NCBI GenBank assembly: GCA_030568195.1
Contig: JAJLTO010000007.1
Span: forward strand, 310,001-374,000
Length of the DNA: 64,000 bases
Source of the DNA: Dipodascopsis uninucleata var. uninucleata
Lineage: Eukaryota; Ascomycota; Lipomycetes; Lipomycetales; Lipomycetaceae
Direction of reading: 5' to 3'
Shown: in pieces, positions 43,867 to 55,447 of the stretch
Numbering within the stretch: the stretch's first letter is position 1
Layout: each line of letters opens with the position of its first letter
Program-made: the position numbers and the translations under genes
Notes under the pieces: model-generated
What the model saw: the letters and a program-made list of their open reading frames with translations, nothing else
The model's database searches: none
What the model was told of the DNA's origin: nothing

Positions 43867-45984
43867 CTAAATTGCATAACCGCCCATTGGATGCAATGAA
43901 AATGACATAGCAGCAATATCTTGATTAGTAGGAAAAACTTTAATCGGGATTCGACATTCAAAAGTTTCGGCACTCAGATATTCAACAGCCGAGAATACGG
44001 CTACACGATCATCCTTGCCACTACAGCTCAAAATTTCTGGTTTTTGGAACTCAATTGACATTGACGACCGAGAGGGTTTTGCCACAGACTGAGGCGAGAG
44101 AGGAGGTGAGGATGGAAGAGCAATATTCTCAGGCGGTGTAAAGCCTGAAATTGAAAGCGATCGTGGGTGTACGTGACTTTCAGAAGTGCGTCGACTAACA
44201 GGTGACGGGGGAATCTGCGGCTGCTTTATCGGGACTGTAACAAACTGAAGTCGTATGGACCATCTAGATGAAATATAAGAAGTATCGAATTGAGGAGTAG
44301 CAGTAGTAGGAATGCAAAATGAAAACGAGGTTCGTTTGCTCGAAATCGTTGTCAATGACGACTGCACGTATACCTTTCGGGTGGCCCTTTCGTTAAATGA
44401 CGGCGTTCTTTGTGCGACTTCTGAACTTATAATCTCTGTAGTCTCCAAGCTTGCGGTCAAGTGGTAACAAGGAAGAATGGAATGAGCAAAGTCAAAAACA
44501 AGAATCACAGTCTCTCCTAGTTTATATACTGGTTTCGAAAGCATCAAAGTACAAATCTTTTGTTTATTGCGCGCAATTTCAAAAACACTATTTAATGCAG
44601 CACCATCAGCAGAAAAGCTATTGCGCTGAATAGCAAAATCAATGGACTCTCTAAAAGACGACTTCAAAGGGCGATGAGGAGGTGGTGGTTTACTAGACGA
44701 TGGAAATACAGGCGATGTCGAGAATTCAGGTGTCGAGGACGACGAAGGAAACTCCGGCGGTGTATCCGGCAAAGACGAGTCAGAAAACTGCCGAGGAGTT
44801 GCAACAGTACCATTTCTATGAGATAACAAACGATCGACGTAGTGCGTGAAATCCTGTAAAGCAGCACTGCACTCAATCTCTGTAGTTTTCTGCCGAGGTG
44901 CTGACTTTTCTGATAGTTCGCCGAGTGGTCTGATTATTGCTTCGTCGCGGAGAATAATAATAGGAGACGTTAATGAATGTACTGGCTGGTTTCCACCAGG
45001 ATCTATATTCTGAAATACTCTAAATGGGAACTTCGTTACTTTCGGTTGTTGAAATCCCTTATCTATCCGTTGAGTACCTATAGAGAGATGATAGCTAATT
45101 CTAAGTGCTCTACCTCGATAAGAAGGAGGAAGTGCTTTTGGAAGAATCATCTTATAGCTGTATGATTTCGACTCTCCAGGATTAAGTCTGAGGTCAACAA
45201 ACAGCAAAGACTGTGGAGTTGATATTATGGTAATTGCATTAGATGAAGCCATAGACTTCATTTCAGCAATCGAGCTTACTTCGGTACCATTAATTAATTG
45301 GCTTATGCCATTGCTCAGACCAAAACCAAGGCTCCAAAGGTACCCTGGATCCGGTTTTCCTGAAGCTGCTAAGCCGACAACACCACCACCCATGTTACCA
45401 CCTACTATGCCTTGCTTTTTTGCCTCTTCAAAGATCTCTGTGTTCACTAAGGACTCATCTAAAACAAACGAACCTGACAGTTGCACATATCCCATCATTA
45501 AAGTCTCGCCACCCCTTGATTTCGGCACCTTCATAGACGACCGTCTCTGGGTGGACTGAAACCCTGGTCTTGCGCTTGGCGACATAGGGCTACCATTTGT
45601 ATTGCTAGATATAATGCCCGTGTTGCTAGATATACTACTACCGTTAGTCCCATTCACGGGGTTACCATGCGGCGATTGCCCTGGGACATGAGACTGGACC
45701 ACCAAAACGTGAGAATTTGCTTGCTGATACTGATGTTGCTGATGTTGTTGTTGAGTCGACTGCGGTTGACTTATGCTAGAAAGGTCACTTGATACATCGG
45801 ACGATATCGACTGTGTGCTAGCTTTCCGAAGACGAGCTCCACTATTTGTTCTCTGCAGTTCAAAAGGCATGATATTCCGGAATGTGATTTTACACTCCAA
45901 CTCTTCACCCGCAAAGTATACAGGATCCGAAAAGACCACATCCACCTTCAAATGGGAAGCTGCTTGCTGGCTTCCCGTCGACAT
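43867..45984 (-). CDS. RGP1: Rgp1, subunit of the Ric1-Rgp1 Rab6/Ypt6 exchange factor
   Basis: Golgi-associated partner of Ric1; the complex activates Ypt6 (Rab6) in endosome-to-Golgi transport. A single exon gives 705 residues. The N-terminus VDVVFSDPVYFAGEELECKI followed by TFRN is the arrestin-like opening of Rgp1. Later come SYSYKMILPKALPPSYRGRA, then LRISYHLSIGTQR, KFPFRVFQNIDPG, and the closing FECRIPIKVFPTNQDIA. Inserted Ser/Gln/Pro-rich low-complexity stretches (roughly residues 45-150 and 385-450) explain the extra length over animal RGP1 (about 390) and resemble the longer fungal proteins. Confidence 0.9.
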   Translation of the reverse strand: MSTGSQQAASHLKVDVVFSDPVYFAGEELECKITFRNIMPFELQRTNSGARLRKASTQSISSDVSSDLSSISQPQSTQQQHQQHQYQQANSHVLVVQSHVPGQSPHGNPVNGTNGSSISSNTGIISSNTNGSPMSPSARPGFQSTQRRSSMKVPKSRGGETLMMGYVQLSGSFVLDESLVNTEIFEEAKKQGIVGGNMGGGVVGLAASGKPDPGYLWSLGFGLSNGISQLINGTEVSSIAEMKSMASSNAITIISTPQSLLFVDLRLNPGESKSYSYKMILPKALPPSYRGRALRISYHLSIGTQRIDKGFQQPKVTKFPFRVFQNIDPGGNQPVHSLTSPIIILRDEAIIRPLGELSEKSAPRQKTTEIECSAALQDFTHYVDRLLSHRNGTVATPRQFSDSSLPDTPPEFPSSSSTPEFSTSPVFPSSSKPPPPHRPLKSSFRESIDFAIQRNSFSADGAALNSVFEIARNKQKICTLMLSKPVYKLGETVILVFDFAHSILPCYHLTASLETTEIISSEVAQRTPSFNERATRKVYVQSSLTTISSKRTSFSFCIPTTATPQFDTSYISSRWSIRLQFVTVPIKQPQIPPSPVSRRTSESHVHPRSLSISGFTPPENIALPSSPPLSPQSVAKPSRSSMSIEFQKPEILSCSGKDDRVAVFSAVEYLSAETFECRIPIKVFPTNQDIAAMSFSLHPMGGYAI

Positions 45985-46635
45985 GGTTAGATCTGATGGC
46001 GACGGGGCTCACTCTGATGCAAGCCTTATGGTACTCTCTACTATGCGCCTTATCAGATAAATTCTAGACTAGAATACAATTCAATCAGATCACTATTATT
46101 CTATATGCCAATCTCATGGTTCACCACTATGTTGCTTGCTAGATTTCTGCGTTTCTTCGTATCTCCGGCAAAAATAGAATCAAAAAGGAGCTTTTCTGCA
46201 CATTTATATGGGAACAAATACTTGGCCGTTTTGAAGTTTTAACCCTAAAATCAAATGCGGCTCAGTACAGGGTAATTTACAATTCGGGTTAGGTTATTGT
46301 GTAGCATTCAGATGTGTATATTGTAGAAATCGCACCAAAACAAATTATGTAGTCAGGAAAAAATTGGCGGCAGAAAAAAACTTCGAATAGTATCGTTCGT
46401 AATAAGAAGCAAATTGTCAAAGAGTGTAGACAATTATTTCTGTCATCAAAGCTTAGAGGTGAACTAATAACTAAGTTTAGTGATTTAAGATCGCGGGAAC
46501 TGAACGTTTATGAGCTGTAGCGTGCTTTTAGTCAAAGGCATCCGGAAAATAGAGCTTCTTCATCTTCATCCTCCGAATGGTCAAGCAGAAAAGTGAAGAT
46601 AACGTGCAAAAGAATCAAGCTACTAAATATTAGCT
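45985..46635. promoter_or_regulatory. Divergent RGP1/MRPL24 intergenic region
   Basis: This 651-bp region holds both promoters. A coding-like stretch without a start codon (about 46351-46520 and 46530-46670) is discussed under rejected items. An AAAAAATT run at 46358-46365 loosely resembles the AATTTT element of mitochondrial ribosomal promoters. Confidence 0.4.
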
Positions 46636-47238
46636 ATGGTGGCCTTATCTAAGCGTCTTATATTTCGGGTCTCAACGGGATACTTGAATGTGATATCCGG
46701 AAAGAATTTCAGTACGTCGAGTACATCTCTTGCATCTCTCAAATATGTAGTACATCGGAAACTTGCTAGAGACCCGGCTCCACGTTCATCATATTGGGTT
46801 AAACAATTCTTAAAAACCGGCAAGAAAATCAAGTATCCTCCGTATCCATATGGTGACGCTACACTTTACAAGCAGTCAAACAATGGTCTTTATGGTGGAA
46901 AGTTTCCAATGTCTGGACACATAGTCTCAGAGAAGCTAGAGAAGAAATCTCTCCGACGATGGACTCCAAATATTGTTAAAAAGACTCTATATTCAAGGAC
47001 TTTGCAGCGCAAGATTAGCATACGAGTAGCTACAGGTGTTTTGAAAACTATCCGAAAGGAGGGAGGATTGGACAATTATCTCACGAAGGATAAGCCAGCA
47101 CGAATTAAAGAGCTAGGACCGCGAGGTTGGCGATTGCGTTACGAAGTTTTGGTTCGCAGACGAGAATTGGAGAGAGCTAGTATCCGAAAGAGAATCCTTG
47201 CAATCAGGTCGAAGAATAGATTGCACAAGGCATTATAA
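46636..47238 (+). CDS. MRPL24: Mitochondrial large-subunit ribosomal protein bL28m
   Basis: Component of the mitochondrial 54S subunit (yeast Mrpl24, bacterial L28). A single exon gives 200 residues. The N-terminus MVALSKRLIFRVSTGYLNVI, then FSTSSTS, is a presequence. The L28 core: GLYGGKFPMSGHIVSEKLEK, KSLRRWTPNIVKKTLYSRTL, RKISIRVATGVLKTIRKEGG, LDNYL. A basic C-terminal extension (RRRELERASIRKRILAIRSK) follows, as in fungal forms. It is convergent with UGP1. Confidence 0.93.
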   Translation: MVALSKRLIFRVSTGYLNVISGKNFSTSSTSLASLKYVVHRKLARDPAPRSSYWVKQFLKTGKKIKYPPYPYGDATLYKQSNNGLYGGKFPMSGHIVSEKLEKKSLRRWTPNIVKKTLYSRTLQRKISIRVATGVLKTIRKEGGLDNYLTKDKPARIKELGPRGWRLRYEVLVRRRELERASIRKRILAIRSKNRLHKAL

Positions 47239-47956
47239 ATAGGAGCCTAATAGTGGGATATTTCACCGTCACTGGCTTATGTTTTGTTTAAAATTTAGGT
47301 GTCTTCTGGTACTTAAAATTTCGTCCCTTTGTACTTTGTTCTTGTAGATAATATATATAATCATGTCTTATATTACTCATTTCATCTATTATTAGCCTCA
47401 TTAAGGTCTGCTATTATACCAATAGGAGCTAGCATATAATAAACTGGGTAGACAAGACAAAGAAAGACAATCCTAAATATTAACACATTTAAAAGATCAG
47501 GCAGCCACAATGATTTGCTGTCTCTTTACGCTAAGATATAAAAGTTGACATTTTAATATCAGAGATGAGATACCTCGATACTGGCAATATCGTCAATTAA
47601 AAACTATTAAAAGAGGTCATTAAGTAGTTAAAGATACATATTAATTGATAGGATATATAACATTAACATTATTAAATAGTTCAAGGACATGCTCACGTAC
47701 TCGATGACGGAGAACACCTATTCTGGTTAGGTAAATAGAACTGAACTTCAACAACAATACTATAATATATGATGAATAGACTAAATAGAAAAACGACTTT
47801 AGACAATGAATATATATATAAGGAAGCGGGAGCAAAAATTCTTTGGAACGACCATAATCAGATCTTAATACTTATATATATGTAGATATTGCTGTATATT
47901 TTATATACTGAAATACTACCCAAGCATCAAATATTTTATATAAGATATTTCTTTAT
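47239..47956. other. Convergent intergenic region (MRPL24 and UGP1 3' ends)
   Basis: This 718-bp, very AT-rich region contains several TATATA-type runs. Only 3' UTRs are expected; nothing else is supported. Confidence 0.45.
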
Positions 47957-50317
47957 TTAATGCTCAAGAATAGAAAGATTACCAGTAATAACCACATTCT
48001 CCAAAATACTGCCGTTCGGAATATCGATCTTCTGGCCATCAGAGCATACGACAATAACAGTACCCTTAAGTGTGACACCCTTACCAAGCGTGACATTTCC
48101 TGTTATGGTAAGATGGTCCAGCTCAACAATTTTTGGCATATGTGGAATGCGCTTCTGGAAGTCAGAGACTTTCTTGAAATGACCACCAAGTTTGATCAAT
48201 GGAGCAGGTCCGTATCTACCAGGAGAGAGCTCAAGAGCTCCGTGAGAGAGCGAGTATAAGTCAGACTTGACCAAAAGCAAGTCTGAGCAAGTTTTGACTG
48301 GTAAAAATCGTCGTCGAGGAACATTGACACCATGGGCATTCTTAAAATGACGAATAGCAGCACCAACGGCGGTTTCGAGCTGGAGTACACCAATATCGGA
48401 CTCACCCTTACCAACAGAGATAGACTTGAAGTTTGGAATAATTTCCATTTCAAGCTCGTTATTTTCAACTACACGCTTCATAGCCTTAAGGTTAAGCCAG
48501 ATGTTGTTCGTGTTAAAGTACTTAAACTTCTTAATTGACTTGAACTCTTCAGTATGATCTTTAGGAACCTGGGCTATTTCAAGCAAGCGCACTGATCCAT
48601 TGTAGTCAATAATAGTACCTCCCTTGACATCGGCACGAGTCTTATCTGTCAGCTCCATAATGTACTCAGCCTTAGACTCGATCATGTGAGAAAGAATCTT
48701 GAAGTCGACTACAGCACCAAGATTGTCTGAGTTGGAAACAAAGAGGATCTCCTTTCCACGCGAGATAAGCTCATCAAGTACGCCAGAGTTCATCATAGAC
48801 TCAAACAAGTCACCATGACCAGGTGGATACCAAGAATCGATAGGAGAATTTATATCTTTTGGAACTGGTAATAGAGAGTCCTTGTAAACTCTTGGGAACT
48901 GGGACTGATTGAATGTGATAATTTCAATGTTATGGCCCTCATACTTCTTGATAATAGACTGTGTGTCATCATCGGTATTAAAAGAATTCATGAGAACGAA
49001 AGGAACGTTCACATTATACTTGCTGTTCAAGTATTCAATTTGACGTACTGCAAGATCCAAGAAAGACTGTCCCTCACGGACCTCGATGACAGACTTAGGA
49101 CCAACACATCCCATAGAAGTTCCAAGACCTCCATTGAGTTTCAAAACCACTAGCTTAGATAGAAACTCTGTTGTCATATTCTCAGGCAGATCATCATAAG
49201 AAATAACTTGTTCTGGGTTTGGTGGTTGAATACGATCCCAGTCGCTGTTTGTTAAAGATTGTGTTGTTAGCGATCAGTTTCTCCATCTATTCATGTCTAG
49301 CCGCTCCCATCACGCGCCTCGTTCCATTTCATTACTTTTTTCACTTCGGTCAGCACGACCCCCCACAAACATAATACTCATAAGTCCTTACATATGAGCT
49401 ATTACATATTGGATGACAACAGATATGCACATTCAAATACTTATCACGTCAATACGCGTAAAGTTTCTGTTATCGGCAGTAACATCACATAAAAACACTT
49501 ACAGTGCAGTTCCCTTGGCCTTATCTGTCAAGTATCTTCTGAATAGAGCAAAGAAAGCATCCATCTGAGTCTCAAAGTTCTATATAATTGTAATGTGCCA
49601 GCCACCATACTGGATAGCCATCAACCCTTAGCAAAGACGATTATTTTCTCCCCTGCACAATGTTTTGCTTAAGCTACGGGAAGAAATAATACGTCAACGC
49701 CAACGTCATAGGCCATCAAGTAATGCCACCACCGAAAATTCGTTAGTTGTACTAACCACAATACCAAATAGCCAGTTATGTTACATTATGACTAACCTTT
49801 CTCATTTTTGCATCACTGACGCTGTCAGCCAATTTATTCAAGGCATTGCGCATTTGGCTCGCCGCGATGGCAGTAGCAGTATTCTCAAATAACTATAGTC
49901 AAAAACACAAATTGTCCATGGAATCTAGGTGACAAGACGAAGTGGACTTTATAATCCAGTTCGCCGTTCCCATCCATGGTAATTTCCTTTCGTTAGCACT
50001 CTATTTGTATTGGCCACGTGTTATGCAGCGGTGAGCTCTCGTTACTCCATCTTCTACAAGACATCCCCTGCTCTCGTCACGCTTGCATCTAAATGCTTCC
50101 CCAACTATCCCCTCCATTCTCTTACGCCAGCGCCATCCCACAGTCTGCGAAGACCACAAAAATTTATAGCACATTCTATTGTGCTGAACTAAGCCACACA
50201 AATCCTATAACATAGTCTGCGTCCCTTCCTCTCCTGCCTGTGTGAACTTACAAATGTGCTCTGGCTCTTAGCATGCTTGCGCTCAGTAGTAGGTGTACTT
50301 CCGTTTGCTGTAGTCAT
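47957..50317 (-). CDS. UGP1: UTP-glucose-1-phosphate uridylyltransferase
   Basis: Makes UDP-glucose for cell-wall glucan, glycogen, trehalose and N-glycan precursors. Four exons (50317-50252, 49892-49797, 49579-49503, 49244-47957) sum to 1527 nt and 508 residues (yeast 499). The N-terminus [20 protein letters not shown] parallels the phosphorylated N-terminus of yeast Ugp1. Then [26 protein letters not shown], the catalytic [97 protein letters not shown] and the C-terminal left-handed beta helix ending [12 protein letters not shown]. Introns cluster at the 5' end; the first is 359 bp, among the longest here. Confidence 0.97.
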
Positions 50318-51670
50318 TTTGCTTCTGTTGTCTGCGAGATCTACTAAATGAGATAATTCACAAGTTTGTCAATGATCTCTGAAAGTATTACAAGTCCTCT
50401 AGTCCGATTTCGATAAGAAAACAGGTAAATGTTGCGATATTCTGCGCGCTGTATTCATTTAACTTCGCATCTAATGGAGGGAGAAAAGATGCCCTTTTAA
50501 AAAAGGCTTCTTGTGATGCTGCATCTATTAGGGCGCGTCCTGAACGAAACAGGAAGGCACGAGGACATATTAGGAGTTGTGGTTGCTATTTATGGCATAA
50601 CTGCATGTAGTTTACTCATTTGAGGAACATACACGCCTAAAGCGTGTCAGGTACATGTTGGCTGCGTGGTATACAAACAAATCATCCTGGTGACCGCGAG
50701 CAGTTTTTCGGAATTTACGAGAATATACGATTTCTAGCTAAGAAATAGACGACATCTGCGAGATACAGTGATCGAGCAGACGATGAGTCTATATATCACA
50801 TAGATGCCACAGCATTCGGTAGCCGGACAGTGTTATTAGAAGCACAGGACACAGTTCATGTAGCGTGAGACTCGATTAATTGGTAAGTACCAAAAATAGA
50901 TCATTAGGTACAGACCATGCAAATAGAGCGAAGAAAAGGCATGCGACGACAGGTCAGCAAAATAGCACACATAGAACTACGAATTGCTAGGGTGTAGCAG
51001 TACGGAATCTTGATTCATCAGATTGAACAAGAGAGTCTCAAATATAGAGTTGTGGTAACAAGAGCGAATGTCATGAAGGTACTGGACTATGATGGAGCGG
51101 AGCTCGTTTGCGAAGTTTTTTCTTCGGCATACCCACTTTACACCAATTATCTCAACATTCTGTGGAGCAAATCAGTTAAATAATGATTGTGTCATTCATA
51201 CTATCAGATCTCTATGAAGAAATGCCTTTATAATGACTGTATAAGATGCTCGGCTTCAAGGGGTTGAGTAGAACTGATAGAATTTGGGGGCTGTGTATAG
51301 GCATTAAAGTGTGCTATGTCTAAGGATGCATTTGGTATAGGACTCTGGAGGAAGCAACAGTCGTTATGTGAATAGTTGGTCTACGCGTCTCTTGACACTT
51401 TTTTCGTTATATCTATGATGTGGAATGCTGAGTAGTGATCTACTACCATTTAATCTCTAAACATTCACTGATTTGATATGTATAGATAATCGGAACACTA
51501 TTTATAGACGAACGTAAGAATAGAAATCGGAAACTATCGAATACTGCGAGATTGTTACTATCGACGTACAAAATTTTATCTGGAATTATAGGACTTATCG
51601 GTATCAAGGATTCAGGAAGGGGAATAGGGACAACAGGCATCAGGATTTTAAGTAGGAACAAGATTTAGCA
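50318..51670. other. Intergenic region between UGP1 and the TRP/Flc-like gene
   Basis: This 1.35-kb divergent region has no convincing ORF. The stretch 51443-51661 just before the next gene has an open frame on the minus strand that I regard as chance. Both promoters must lie here. No repeat was recognised. Confidence 0.5.
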
Positions 51671-54600
51671 ATGGGAGACTGTACCAAAAAACATGGGACT
51701 GTAATATCATATTGGCTGCTCTTAGTAGTTTTCATTGCAGTCGACTGTGCATCTGCTGCACGACTAGATTTCTCAAATTGTGTTGCGGCCAGTGTGCGTC
51801 AACAGGGCACTTACTTCGAGGCCAATGAGGTGGACGTATATTATGACATGGACACAGGAGTTATCAACATGACAGTCTGGGGGGAAATGTTTGGCTCACT
51901 ACCGGAGCTGAGTTCAGAGACCAATCGCTTGACAACTTTGCGTACGCAGGCTCAAGTATTGCAGTACCAAACTGAAATGCAGTATAATAGCTTTTGTGAG
52001 TTCACTCTTGATCACATTTGTCCTTTTGGGCCTAGCAACTTCACTGGATTTTATTCCCAAATAGATATCCAAGACACTTACTACTTCTTATCTCTTGACA
52101 CTCAATTGGCAATTATTGATCCAACATCGCAGGCCAATATCGTAGCCTGCATTAACACAGAAATTACTCCTAAATTCCCTTCGTATATTTACTCTCTTTT
52201 GATATGGGTTCCTGCAGGAATCTTGATTTTGGTAGCAATCACTGTTGTACTTGCTGCAACTCTCAATCCGTGGAATGGTACAAAAGATTTCTTTGCTTGG
52301 AGTAGCAACTATGGCCAGGATCCAGATACAACAAGATTGCTTACACCAGGCTTCGGGGACTTGCTTCAATATCTTCAATATGCTTTTCTTCTGGGTACGC
52401 TTACTCTCGATTATCCAGGATTTTACCAGCCAGCCTTGTCTAGTATAGGATGGTCTGTACTTCAGTTCAATAGCTCTTTTGTTTCTGACAAGTCACATGA
52501 TTCTGGTATTGATAACTTATTTGCTGTTTCTGGACGCTATGGCATTTCTACGATGTCGCAATTAGCGGGCCAGGGCTCCGAAAGTGATATATGGGTGAGC
52601 TTCATAGTTTATTTCCTAATTGTTACTGTCGTGGTGGTAGCTATATGCCAGTTAGCATTCTTCTTGAAGTGGATTTGGTATAAAGTCACTGAACGACATC
52701 CTGTTGATCTTCGTTCAAAGAATATTCCAGTCACTGGTGGTATGCTTGTACGTCTATTTTTTAATTATTTCTCACTACCACTCATTACTTATTCTACCTT
52801 CCAGCTTTTGATATCAGCTTCTTCCAAGGTATATAGTAGTGTACTCGCTGGTGTTTTGATTGTTCTTTGGATTGTATCTGGTATTCTCATAATTCGTACA
52901 ATTCGCACTACCAGGCCTCAACAAGCTCTCTATGATGATTTGCCTACTCTTCTACTTCTAGGGCCTCTATATAATACTTTCACAGAACGAGGATTCATGT
53001 TTTGCTCGATTCAACTTTTTCTCATTCTCTGGCGTGGCATTGTGTTTGGAGCTGTTCAAGACTCGGGAATAGCTCAAATTGTGTTGATAGCTGTTGCGGA
53101 AGTTATTTATTTCCTTTCTATCAACATATTTAGGCCATTCAACCGCCTAACAAGCATGAACTCTTACTATATGGTTCTTACAGCAGTTCGCTTTCTAGTC
53201 TCTATATTTTCCTTAGCGTTCATTCCTTCGCTAGGAATTAACTCTGTTGCCAAAGGGTGGATTGCCTATGTGATTTTACTCCTTCATTCCTTGGTTCTTC
53301 TTCTTGTGTTTGCTGTTCATGCACTCCAAGTAGTAATAGAGCTTCTCGCTACCTTTGTTGGTGTTAGGGGAGAGTCTCCAAGCACATTTGCACGTGCATT
53401 TGGCGTTCGTCAACTTGCTCGTCGTCGTGTTCCAAAGGAGAAATTTGACAATCCTGTGCTGTCTCATCAGTCTGGATTTGCATCCACTGCTATGGTAGTT
53501 CCTTCTCATAATCTCGCAAACTCATCTCCTAAAGAGCTCAATGTTATTGCTACAGCAAATACTTTCAATATGCTAGATAGTGGCCAAGGATCTTCTCGTA
53601 TCGATGGATCTAGTGCTGGTGGTACTGGTCAACAGCAATCACCTATCAGTCCTGGTGCTATAAGTGGTTACGATTATTATCGCATGCCAAGACGTGGAAG
53701 ATTAAGTAATAAGAAGTCATGGACTGCTGTATCAGACTCTGATCCTACTGCGGTACGAGAACTAGCATCATCTTCATCTTCAATATCTTCACGAATTCAG
53801 CAAGTACCAGATAACTTTGGAAGTAGACAAGAGCCTTTACCTGCTAGTTCGTCTAAAATTCCTCTTAATCAAATTTCTGACGCTGACGCGTATAACTACG
53901 ATAATGATTTGTGGACATCAGCATCACTTGAAACACCATCGAAAAATATTGATTATGCTGTTAGAGAGTCTGACGTTTACTTTCATACGCGATCTGCTGC
54001 AATGTCTACTCCGTCGGGACACTCAGCAATGCCTTCAATGTCTTCTAATATGAACGTACAGCCATCTAAGCTCACCCCACCTAAGACTAGGGAGCCGCTC
54101 TCAGATGGATCACGATACTCTCGGAAACTTGGAACTGGACCTGCAGATCCAACAGGTGTAAGTGCTGGTGTGAAAGGATGGTTCACAAGACAACTTGACA
54201 TAGCTAGCGATAGATTACATTTGGGCCGCAGTAATCGGGGCTTTGTAGTTGTCAGGAATGCACCTCTTGGTAGGCTAGAGGATGAGGATAAAGACCAGCC
54301 TGTTACGTCGTCTGAAGGACCGAATACAGGGGAACTGCAGATTAATGAAGATGCTAACTCTTCAGCTGGACCTCGTCTTAAGCATTCTAACCAGAGCCTC
54401 AACATAGTTGTTGATAAGACCGTGGAAAAGAATACGTTCACACCAATTATCAAATCACCTGTTCCTCCTGCTAAACGCAAACAGCAACAACAAAGTCAGA
54501 TCGAACCATCGTCGTCTAGACACCAACTACATGTTCTAGATTTTGCGCAGTCTGACTCTTGTTCGGAAACTAGTGGCGCCTTACATCTTAGTAATAGCAG

Positions 54601-54772
54601 CATGGCTCCTTTATTTCCCTCACAATTGCTAGATGTTGAGAACGGATTCGGAGGAAATCAGCTTGATACTTCTGTTGGTGCAGTTAGAAGTATGAGAGTT
54701 GGCGATGCGATAAGAACAAGTAGGTATGGTTCTCAGGAGCTAAAGAGTACCGCGGAGCTTGTTGACGAATAG
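51671..54772 (+). CDS. TRP/Flc-type multispanning membrane protein
   Basis: Fungal TRP-like family (flavin carrier Flc, Spray, Pkd2 relatives), implicated elsewhere in Ca2+ flux, haem/FAD transport and wall integrity. A single exon gives 1033 residues. A signal peptide (WLLLVVFIAVDCASA, cleavage near residue 30) leads into an extracellular ML-like domain with Cys residues and N-glycosylation sites. From residue ~175 there are about nine to ten hydrophobic segments, including YSLLIWVPAGILILVAITVV, the conserved LGTLTLDYPGFYQPALSSIG loop, VSFIVYFLIVTVVVVAICQL and VILLLHSLVLLLVFAVHAL. The last ~430 residues are a Ser/Gln-rich cytosolic tail. Localisation (plasma membrane, ER or vacuole) and cargo are not predictable from sequence. 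Confidence 0.88.
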   Translation: MGDCTKKHGTVISYWLLLVVFIAVDCASAARLDFSNCVAASVRQQGTYFEANEVDVYYDMDTGVINMTVWGEMFGSLPELSSETNRLTTLRTQAQVLQYQTEMQYNSFCEFTLDHICPFGPSNFTGFYSQIDIQDTYYFLSLDTQLAIIDPTSQANIVACINTEITPKFPSYIYSLLIWVPAGILILVAITVVLAATLNPWNGTKDFFAWSSNYGQDPDTTRLLTPGFGDLLQYLQYAFLLGTLTLDYPGFYQPALSSIGWSVLQFNSSFVSDKSHDSGIDNLFAVSGRYGISTMSQLAGQGSESDIWVSFIVYFLIVTVVVVAICQLAFFLKWIWYKVTERHPVDLRSKNIPVTGGMLVRLFFNYFSLPLITYSTFQLLISASSKVYSSVLAGVLIVLWIVSGILIIRTIRTTRPQQALYDDLPTLLLLGPLYNTFTERGFMFCSIQLFLILWRGIVFGAVQDSGIAQIVLIAVAEVIYFLSINIFRPFNRLTSMNSYYMVLTAVRFLVSIFSLAFIPSLGINSVAKGWIAYVILLLHSLVLLLVFAVHALQVVIELLATFVGVRGESPSTFARAFGVRQLARRRVPKEKFDNPVLSHQSGFASTAMVVPSHNLANSSPKELNVIATANTFNMLDSGQGSSRIDGSSAGGTGQQQSPISPGAISGYDYYRMPRRGRLSNKKSWTAVSDSDPTAVRELASSSSSISSRIQQVPDNFGSRQEPLPASSSKIPLNQISDADAYNYDNDLWTSASLETPSKNIDYAVRESDVYFHTRSAAMSTPSGHSAMPSMSSNMNVQPSKLTPPKTREPLSDGSRYSRKLGTGPADPTGVSAGVKGWFTRQLDIASDRLHLGRSNRGFVVVRNAPLGRLEDEDKDQPVTSSEGPNTGELQINEDANSSAGPRLKHSNQSLNIVVDKTVEKNTFTPIIKSPVPPAKRKQQQQSQIEPSSSRHQLHVLDFAQSDSCSETSGALHLSNSSMAPLFPSQLLDVENGFGGNQLDTSVGAVRSMRVGDAIRTSRYGSQELKSTAELVDE

Positions 54773-55447
54773 ATGAAGCTTAGTATTCATAGTTTTATTT
54801 GCATAATTGCCAATCTGTTATTTGGCATAATATAGAACTTTATTATTGTCATTAATTTTGCGTATTGCATTCGTTTTTAATATTTCTTTAATTTTTTGAA
54901 TATTACTGTTTAAAGATTCTGTGTTCATTTGTATCTTTATGTCACTTGTTACACATGAAGATTCGAAAAAGAAGGATCGGGCGCACAAAAGGTAGCACAC
55001 TATTAACATTATCTCGGATGTTTTCGATATCTTCACGTTAAAAATAGCATATCTTCATTTTGGCAATAAGGCTTGGGCGACAATGCTTTAAGAAAGGTTG
55101 GGATGAGAAGGCAGTGGTGATCTTGAACAAAAACTTTACTACGCGACTTCGGTCGCATAGATAGACACTCATTATAAACAGAGTACAATATATCTTGTTA
55201 TATACAAAATAATCATTTCAACAGTGGTCATTCTAATAATCATTGTAATGTTACAATCTGTTTGTATGGTCTTTAATAAGAATATAAACTAAGTTCAAGT
55301 AATAATTATCCGTTCAAATCCCATGATGAGCCATCGATATTTTGATCCCATTTCAAATACTAGAAAAAATTAAGTCGACTTATATGAAACAATCCATTTT
55401 CATGAAATTCAGCGATCAACCAAAATTCCAATACTTCCATAAAAATT
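54773..55447. other. Convergent intergenic region (TRP/Flc-like and NOP53 3' ends)
   Basis: This 675-bp AT-rich region contains a small stem-loop, GCGAC-TTCG-GTCGC at 55143-55156, whose C(TTCG)G loop is an exceptionally stable tetraloop in RNA. No gene was recognised. Confidence 0.5.

Noticed and set aside
46351-46670. Open stretch upstream of MRPL24 reading NWRQKKTSNSIVRNKKQIVK and onwards, one stop then continuing
   Set aside because: It lacks a start codon, contains a stop, is in a different frame from MRPL24, and no splice model gave a consistent protein.
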